Source: Cryobacterium breve
GTDB lineage: Bacteria > Actinomycetota > Actinomycetes > Actinomycetales > Microbacteriaceae
Assembly: GCF_027594785.1 (NCBI RefSeq)
Contig: NZ_CP075584.1
Location: 1,116,001-1,180,000, forward strand
Reading direction: 5' to 3'
DNA length: 64,000 nucleotides
Below the pieces are notes generated by a model. It made no database searches. It worked only from the letters and a program-made list of their open reading frames with translations, and was not told the DNA's origin. The translations under genes were made by a program, and so were the position numbers. Positions 58,701-64,000 of the stretch are shown in pieces. Positions within the stretch are counted from its first letter, which is position 1; the number at the start of each line of letters is the position of its first letter.

Positions 58701-61700
58701 CCGCTCGGTTCCACGGCGTTGATCGTGAGCCGGCCGCCGTCGGGGTCCGAGTCGTTGGCGAGCACGTGCACGGAGACCGTGCTTCCCGGGCGCACGACGA
58801 CGTCGTCGGGAGCCTGCGACCGGGTTGCGGGCGCCGTCGAGGCGCGGGCTGATCCCGATCCGCACGGTGCCGATCGCCCGGGCGCCGAGGGCGTCGACGA
58901 CGGCATAGCTGAAGGTGTCCGTTCCTGCGGAGTACTCCCCGGCCTGGTACCGGAACGTGTCCGTCCCGTCCGCCGTGACGGAGCCCTTCTCCGGGTTGGT
59001 CTCCAGGCCGACGAGCTGGACGGAGTCGCCGTCCGGATCGATCCCGGTCAACGGGATCGCCACCTCGACGGTGCCGCCGGAGAGCACCCGCGCGGTCACC
59101 GTCTTCGGGACGGGCGGGTTGTTGGTGCTCGGATCTGCTTCGCGCACCGAGATGCGCACCTCGGCGTTGGAGTACTGGCCGTCGGGGGCGTTCACCCGGT
59201 ACACCGCGGTGTATGTGCCGGGGGTGGTCGGCGCGAGGTAACGCAGCACGGTGCCCGCGGCGAAGAGCAGGCCGGCGCCGGCGGGCAGGCCGGAGGCGAG
59301 AACGGGATCCAGGGTCAGCGAATCACCGTCCGGTTGTTCGTCGTTCGCGAGGACCGGGATGTCGATCGCGTCGCCGACGCGGACGGTCGCGGTGTCTGCG
59401 ACAGCGATCGGGGCCTGCTTCTGCCCGAGTGCGGGGATTTCGACGACGGTCACGGTGCCGTCGGCGTCGGCGAGTCCGTTGCTGATCCGGTACCCGAAGC
59501 TGAGCCCGCCGTCCGGCAGCGGGCGGGTCAGCGTGACCCTGAGGATCCGCTGGTCGAGAATCTCGATCCGCATGCCGCTCGATGCGGGCACGTTCATCGT
59601 CCCGGTGATCAGCAGCACCCCGTTCGCCGGGTCGAAGTCGGTCGCGAGCACGTCGACGAGGGTGGCCTGTTGTCCGCGGATGAAGGCCGTGTGCGGCACG
59701 GTCACGGGACTGCTGTTGGCGTTGGCGGCGGGGGCGACGTCCACGCGCACCCTGCCGGTCGCGGTGAGCTGCCCGTCCGTGACGGAGTACTCGATTTCGT
59801 GGACCCCCGGAGTGCTGCTCAGGAAGCGGAACGCACCGGAGGCGAAGTCCGGGGTGATCGTGACGTCCGGCTTGGCGGGGACGCTCGACAGCCGCAGCGG
59901 CGCCGACCCGCCGCGGGCATGATCGAGCGGGGACACCGAAACCTCGGCCCCCGCGGTCGCGAGCACAACGAAGGAGTCGGCCACGATCGGCACGGCTCCA
60001 CTCGCGCGCACGGAGACGGCGAGCGATCCGGTGCCGGTCAGGCGGCCGTCGGAGACGCTCAGGCCGACCCGTTTGTCGTCGGCGTTCGTGCCGGCATCCG
60101 TGAAGACGACGGCGCCTGCCGGGGTGAAGCTCACCAGGTCCGGGCCGGCGGCGGATGCCGCTGCGAGGTAGACCGGGTCGCCGTCGGGGTCGACCCAGTC
60201 GCCGAGGACCTGGCTGGTCACCCGGCCGCCCGCCCTCACGGTCGCGTGGGTGGTGCGCACCTGGACGGGCGCGGAGTTCTCCCCCGGCGCCTTGAGCGTG
60301 ACGGTGACCGTTGCGGATGCGCTCCCGCCGCGGCCGTCGTTGATCGTGTAGCCGAACCGGATCTGGCCGGTGGCCGCCTCCGTGAGGGTCAGCTGCACCT
60401 GCTGGTTGTTGCCGACGAGGTCGAGCCGGCCGTCGGCCGCGTCGATCGGCGTGACCGACTCGATCACGAGCACATCCCCGTTCGGATCGGAGTCGTTGAG
60501 GAGAACGGGGAGCGTCACGATCCGGCCCGCTCGGGCGCCGAAGGAGTCGTCGACGGCGACGGGCGGGGCCTGCACCTTGTCGTAGACCGGAGGAGTGTCG
60601 TCGCCGGTGGTCTCGATGCGCTGGGTGTCCGGGGACGTGTCGATCAGGTCGGCCCAGTTGTCGATCAGCTGGTTGTCGCGCTGCACCGCCCAGGTCGAAC
60701 CGTTGTGCGCGTCGTTCAGTACGAGCCCGGTGCCATTGTGCCGGAAGGCCAGGCGGGCGTTGTCGTCGAGCCCGGCGAGGGCCGACGTCGTGCCGGACTG
60801 CGTTCCTCCGGAGCCTCCCGAGGCACCGGAGGCCGAGCCGCCTGGCCCCGCGCTGCCGCAGTCACGCCAGGCCGTGCCGTCCGCCCAGGCCGCATAGGCG
60901 CACGGCCCGGCGGTGTCCGGGGCCGCCGCGGTACCGTTCCGGGCGCTGACGAGTACGGTCGGGGCGCCGCCGGAGAGGGGGACGGCGACGAGGCCCTGCT
61001 CGTGGGCGATCAGCACCCGGGTGCCGGTGAGACCCGGCTGCTGCAGGGCGGGGGCGGCGCCGTCGACGATCGTCCCGGACAGGTCGACATCGCGGCCGTC
61101 GAGGAACAGGTGCCGGGTGGTCGCATTGAGCAGCGCCCAGCTGCCGTGCACGCTCGTCAGCTGGTAGTCGTCGCCCGGGGATCCGGCGTCGAGGGTCTGG
61201 CTCGCGGTGACGGTTCCGCTTCCGGACGGTGCCTGCGCAAGGGTGCCGGTCGCCGGTGTGAACGAGAACAGGGCACCGGTGTCGTCGACGCTCACGACGG
61301 AGCCGGCGCCGAGGGAGAGCGTCGGCGCGGCCGCTGCGTCGAAGCTCGCGAGCCGGCTCGTCGGGGTCTCCCAAACCTCGCCGTTGGAGGCGATCAGGGT
61401 GCGGGCTCCCGCGAGGAACACGGCAGGCGCCCGGGGCGGCAGTGCGACACTCTTCACGATCGTCGCCGTGGCCGGGTCGAGGATCTCGAGGGAGCTGTTG
61501 ACGGTGTCGAGAACGAGGACCGTCGCGCCGGCCTGGAGCACGTTGAGGTTGGAGCTCTCGCTCGTCACAACGGTGTTGAGCTCCATCACCGCCGTGTTCG
61601 CCCGGCCGATGGCCTGGCGGGTCTCATTCGTCACCCAGACCGCCGCATCGCCGAGGTCGAGCCGCTGGGCGGTGTAGCCGCCGGACACGACGGCGGTCGT

Positions 61701-61793
61701 CACGACGAGGGCGAGGACGAGCGTCCCGCCGAGGATCGTCGCCCACGCCGAGCGGTGCGAGGCGAGCTGGCGGGAGACCCACCGACGGATCAC
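55790..61793 (-). CDS. Giant Ig-like / fibronectin type III surface protein
   Basis: About 2000 residues. One N-terminal membrane helix (SAWATILGGTLVLALVVTTA), a propeller-like region (VLVLDTVNSSLEILDPATAT), then about ten Ig/cadherin-like repeats each beginning with a VAVDDS...V-NDSDP-GD pattern (VLLNDSDPNGD, VLANDEQPDGD, VLANDSDPDGG and others), and at least four C-terminal FN3 domains (PDPVTSLSVTGFADSRVAVA, PAAPGNLAAAPLPGGLTISW). One frameshift at 58810-58817: GAGCCTGC must be GAGCTGC, after which LDGARNPVAAPDDVVVRPGS reads through. GTG start at 61793 overlaps the kinase stop (GTGA). It is probably extracellular and membrane-tethered, with adhesion or cell-wall contact as the inferred role. 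Confidence 0.88.
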
Positions 61794-63330
61794 GAAGCGG
61801 CTCCGACGCCGGTCACGAAGCTGCTCACGTCTCCGGGTGCGCTTCCCGTCACTGACCCGCCGGTGTCGACGCACTTCTCGCCGCTCGTGCCCCCGGTGCG
61901 CCCGTCGCGGTTGACCGCGACGCTCGCGCAGACCCTGGCCTGTCCGTGCGGGTCGACGCTGAATTCGGCACCCTTCTGGATACTGCTCTCGCCGGTGCGC
62001 AGGGTGATCACGTAGCTGTCCCCCTGGGTGATGCCCGGGTCCGCCCAGGCGAACACCACCATGCCGTCCCGCACTTCCCCTGACACGTTGCTCACCGTCG
62101 GCAACCCCGGCGCCGCCTGGTGCGAGAGCGCCGACGCCGTCACGACGGCCAGAACGACGATGACGACGGATGCCGCAACGAGCGCCCAGACGAGCGCCGA
62201 ACGCCGCCAGCCCCCCGGCACGGAGCCTGTGCCCGCGCCCCGGGAGGCGCGCCCCGGTGGCCGCCGAACCCGCGGAACCGTCGGAACCGGCCGGGCTGCG
62301 CGCGCCGGAGGTGTCTGCAAGGGCGCCGGCAGCGGAGCGGCGCCCGCGTCGAGCCGGTTGAACGCGACGGCGCCGCGGTTCCTGGTAGGCATTGATCGAA
62401 TTCACGGCCGAGATGCGGGTGCGGTCATCGTCGTCGACGCCGTTCTCCCCGGCCCAGTCCTCATCGGCGACCTCGAGCCGGGTGGGAAGCAGGCCCAGTT
62501 CGGCCTCCACGGACTGCAGGCTCCCGGATGAGTTCGAGCACGCTGCCCTGGCGTAGCTCCGGACGCCGTGACATCGAGCGCTGGAGGATGAGTTCGAGCC
62601 TGCCAGGGACATCCGCCCGGCCGAGCGCAGGGACCCGTGCCTTGTTGATCCGGGAGATGAGTTGGGCTGAGCTGTTCTCGGCACCGGGAATCTCGAACGG
62701 TGAATGACCGGCGAGGAAGGAGTAGAGCGTGGCTCCGAGGGACCAGACCTCGGATGCGACGGAGCCCGAGACCTCGTCGAGCAGGACCTCCGGAGCCGAC
62801 CAGGGGATGGACAGCCCGATCGCATCGACGTTTCGGGCGTCGCTCACCGTCGCCGCGATGCCGAAGTCGCCGAGGACGGCGTGCCCGTACCGGGTGACGA
62901 GGATGTTCGACGGCTTGAGGTCTCGGTGCAGCATGCCGGCCTGGTGTGCGGCCTGGACGGCGTTCGCGATGGTGATGCCGATCCTGAGCACCTCAGGGAC
63001 GCCGAGCGGCTCTGTGCGGTAGCGCTGGCTGAGCGCGGGAGAGCACTGTTCCATCACGAGGTACGGGCGTCCGTCGGCCGAGACGCCGGCCTGGAACACG
63101 GTCAGGATCGACGGGTGCGAGCTCAGCGACGCCATCAGGTTGGCCTCGGCCTGGAACAGCTGCCGGACCTGGTCGTTGACGACCTCGGCGAGGAGGACTT
63201 TGACCGCCACCTGGCGGCGCGGGAGATCCTGTTGGTAGAGGAACACGTCGGCGAAGCCGCCGGAGCCGAGGACACGCAGATAGGAGAATCCCGGCAGGTT
63301 CGGGGGCGTCGACGGCAATCGTCGCTGCAT
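61790..63330 (-). CDS. Membrane Ser/Thr kinase with extracellular FN3-like domain
   Basis: About 513 residues. Kinase: VLGSGGFADVFLYQQDLPRR, VAVKVLLAE, AGMLHRDLKPSNILVTRYGH, VLGDFGIAATV, LSIPWSAPEVLLDE. Then an Arg/Pro-rich linker, one membrane helix (ALVWALVAASVVIVVLAVVT) and an extracellular beta domain (GLPTVSNVSGEVRDGMVVFA) with two cysteines (RVCASVAVN, EKCVD). Two breaks: GCAGGCTC at 62516-62523 must be GCAGCTC, joining ELIRE to LQSVEAELG; and one extra base near 62370-62390 separates NSINAYQ from GAVAFNRLDAG. ATG at 63330 follows GGGGAGG. Upstream of the Ig/FN3 gene with GTGA overlap, downstream of the phosphatase. Confidence 0.85.
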
Positions 63331-63496
63331 CGCGGCCTCCCCGTCTGGTTCTCGCCTATGGTCCCTGAACTGGTCCGTGAACGCGCATCGAACGGGTATC
63401 ACGACTGGCGTCACTCAAGTTTAGGCAGTTGCCCCGCGGGTGTCCGGGATGCCGATACCCCAACTCAGGGGGTGTCGAGTTCGGTGCGTGTCGAGT

Positions 63497-64000
63497 TCAG
63501 TGCGCGTCGAGATGGACGACGTCGAGCGGGCCGGTGTCTGCGTCCTGCTGCGTGGACGTCTCGCCGGTGCCCGAGGTCTCTTCGCTGTCCTCGATATCGA
63601 GGACGTCGAGGACGATCACCGTGACGTTGTCCCGGCCGCCGTTCTCGAGCGCGGCCTCGACGAGTGCCTTCGCTGCGTCTTCCGGGTCCGGGTTCGAGAT
63701 CAGGAAATGTCGGATGCCGTAGGCGGTGAGTTCCTTGGTCAACCCGTCAGAGCAGATCAGGAGACGCATTCCCGGGTTCACGGGCAGGACGCGGTAGTCG
63801 GGGACCGGAGCCTCGTGGAACCCGACGGCGCGGGTGATGATATTGCCGTGCGGGTGGACATCCGCTTCGTCGCGGGTGATCCGGCCGGCGTCCACGAGCC
63901 TCCTGCACGACCGAATGGTCGACGGTGATCTGTTCGAGCACGCCCGAGGTGAGCAGGTAGACCCGGGAGTCGCCGATGTTGAAGACGACCCAGTGCGGAG
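63497..64000 (-). CDS. PP2C-type Ser/Thr protein phosphatase (partial; 5' end beyond the window)
   Basis: The C-terminal part of a PP2C phosphatase: VVFNIGDSRVYLLTSGVLEQ with a metal-binding Asp, ITVDHSVVQELVDAGRITRD, LICSDGLTKEL, and GGRDNVTVIVLDV. It probably opposes the kinase 166 bp downstream. One frameshift at 63896-63902: GAGCCTC must be GAGCTC, joining HSVVQE to LVDAGRI. The N-terminus lies outside the window. The 166-bp gap (63331-63496) shows no clear terminator. Confidence 0.9.
   Translation of the reverse strand, partial: LRTGSSSTSATPGSTCSPRACSNRSPSTIRSCRRLVDAGRITRDEADVHPHGNIITRAVGFHEAPVPDYRVLPVNPGMRLLICSDGLTKELTAYGIRHFLISNPDPEDAAKALVEAALENGGRDNVTVIVLDVLDIEDSEETSGTGETSTQQDADTGPLDVVHLDAH

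Noticed and set aside
58602..62015. A 1137-codon open frame on the plus strand opposite the Ig/FN3 gene
   Set aside because: Antisense shadow of a high-GC gene: its protein is rich in Gly/Arg/Val/Asp with no domain, while the opposite strand shows clear Ig and FN3 repeats.
56241..62825. A single 2194-codon minus-strand frame joining kinase and Ig protein
   Set aside because: It crosses the kinase-Ig boundary in a wrong frame created by frame breaks; overlap at 61790-61793 and domain content show two genes.
625..63902. Programmed frameshifting at GAGCT sites
   Set aside because: No slippery heptamer or downstream structure is shared; both strands and unrelated housekeeping genes are affected, and the frame change is always an extra base, not a conserved recoding site.

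Overview
The window is high-GC DNA, nearly all coding, with ATGA/GTGA stop-start overlaps and many GTG starts. Gene content and gene order (dxr-rseP-ispG-proS-nusA-ylxR-infB-rbfA ... truB-ribF, UPF0182 next to a YlbL-type PDZ/Lon protease) point to an actinobacterium, most likely Microbacteriaceae. No rRNA, tRNA, CRISPR, prophage or transposase was seen, and no gene-free stretch exceeds about 230 bases.

Layout. 1-4516: UPF0182 membrane protein (cut by the window edge), PDZ/Lon-like membrane protease, and a divergent zincin. 4524-8958: a deo-type operon on the minus strand (SorC/DeoR-family regulator, deoC, a full aldehyde dehydrogenase, then a half-size one). 9156-11098: CynX-type MFS transporter divergent from a maleylpyruvate-isomerase-fold protein. 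11096-14599: TetR-truB-two small membrane proteins-ribF, every junction overlapping except the 37-base gap between the two membrane proteins; a drug-efflux MFS gene diverges from the TetR gene. 16230-19896: panE, a P-loop-kinase-like protein without its P-loop lysine, mutY, DUF72 and a small DNA-binding-like protein. 20081-32297: translation and isoprenoid block (rbfA, infB, ylxR, nusA, proS, ispG), a SHOCT protein, a NarL-type two-component system and rseP. 32392-37904: a Ser/Thr kinase coupled to a lipoprotein gene, an epimerase-like protein, a second lipoprotein, dxr and a PlsC-type acyltransferase. 37969-46596: a GABA/polyamine island (two gabT-type aminotransferases, OsmC, asparaginase, PotABCD-type ABC transporter). 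46823-64000: a long minus-strand signalling and cell-surface operon (PP2C phosphatase, membrane Ser/Thr kinase, a giant Ig/FN3 protein of about 2000 residues, MoxR ATPase, DUF58, a degenerate transglutaminase, an FHA protein, an EccC/FtsK-like ATPase), resembling the kinase-FN3-AAA-DUF58-transglutaminase (PFNA) cluster known in Bifidobacterium.

Three sequence-level patterns run through the window. (1) About 25 conserved genes are broken by single-base indels. Seventeen of these are the same event, an extra base at the centre of AGCT inside GAGCTG or GAGCTC; most of the rest are G/C runs read one base short. Essential genes such as infB are hit, so a sequencing or assembly artefact is by far the likeliest cause; affected genes are annotated as intact CDSs with the break noted. 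(2) Many genes lack a Shine-Dalgarno sequence and instead carry a TANNNT hexamer exactly 6 nt before the start codon, as expected for leaderless mRNAs; two divergent pairs have -10 boxes that share their TA. (3) Eight long-arm hairpins sit just after stop codons; two of them share the same outer arm at loci 11 kb apart.
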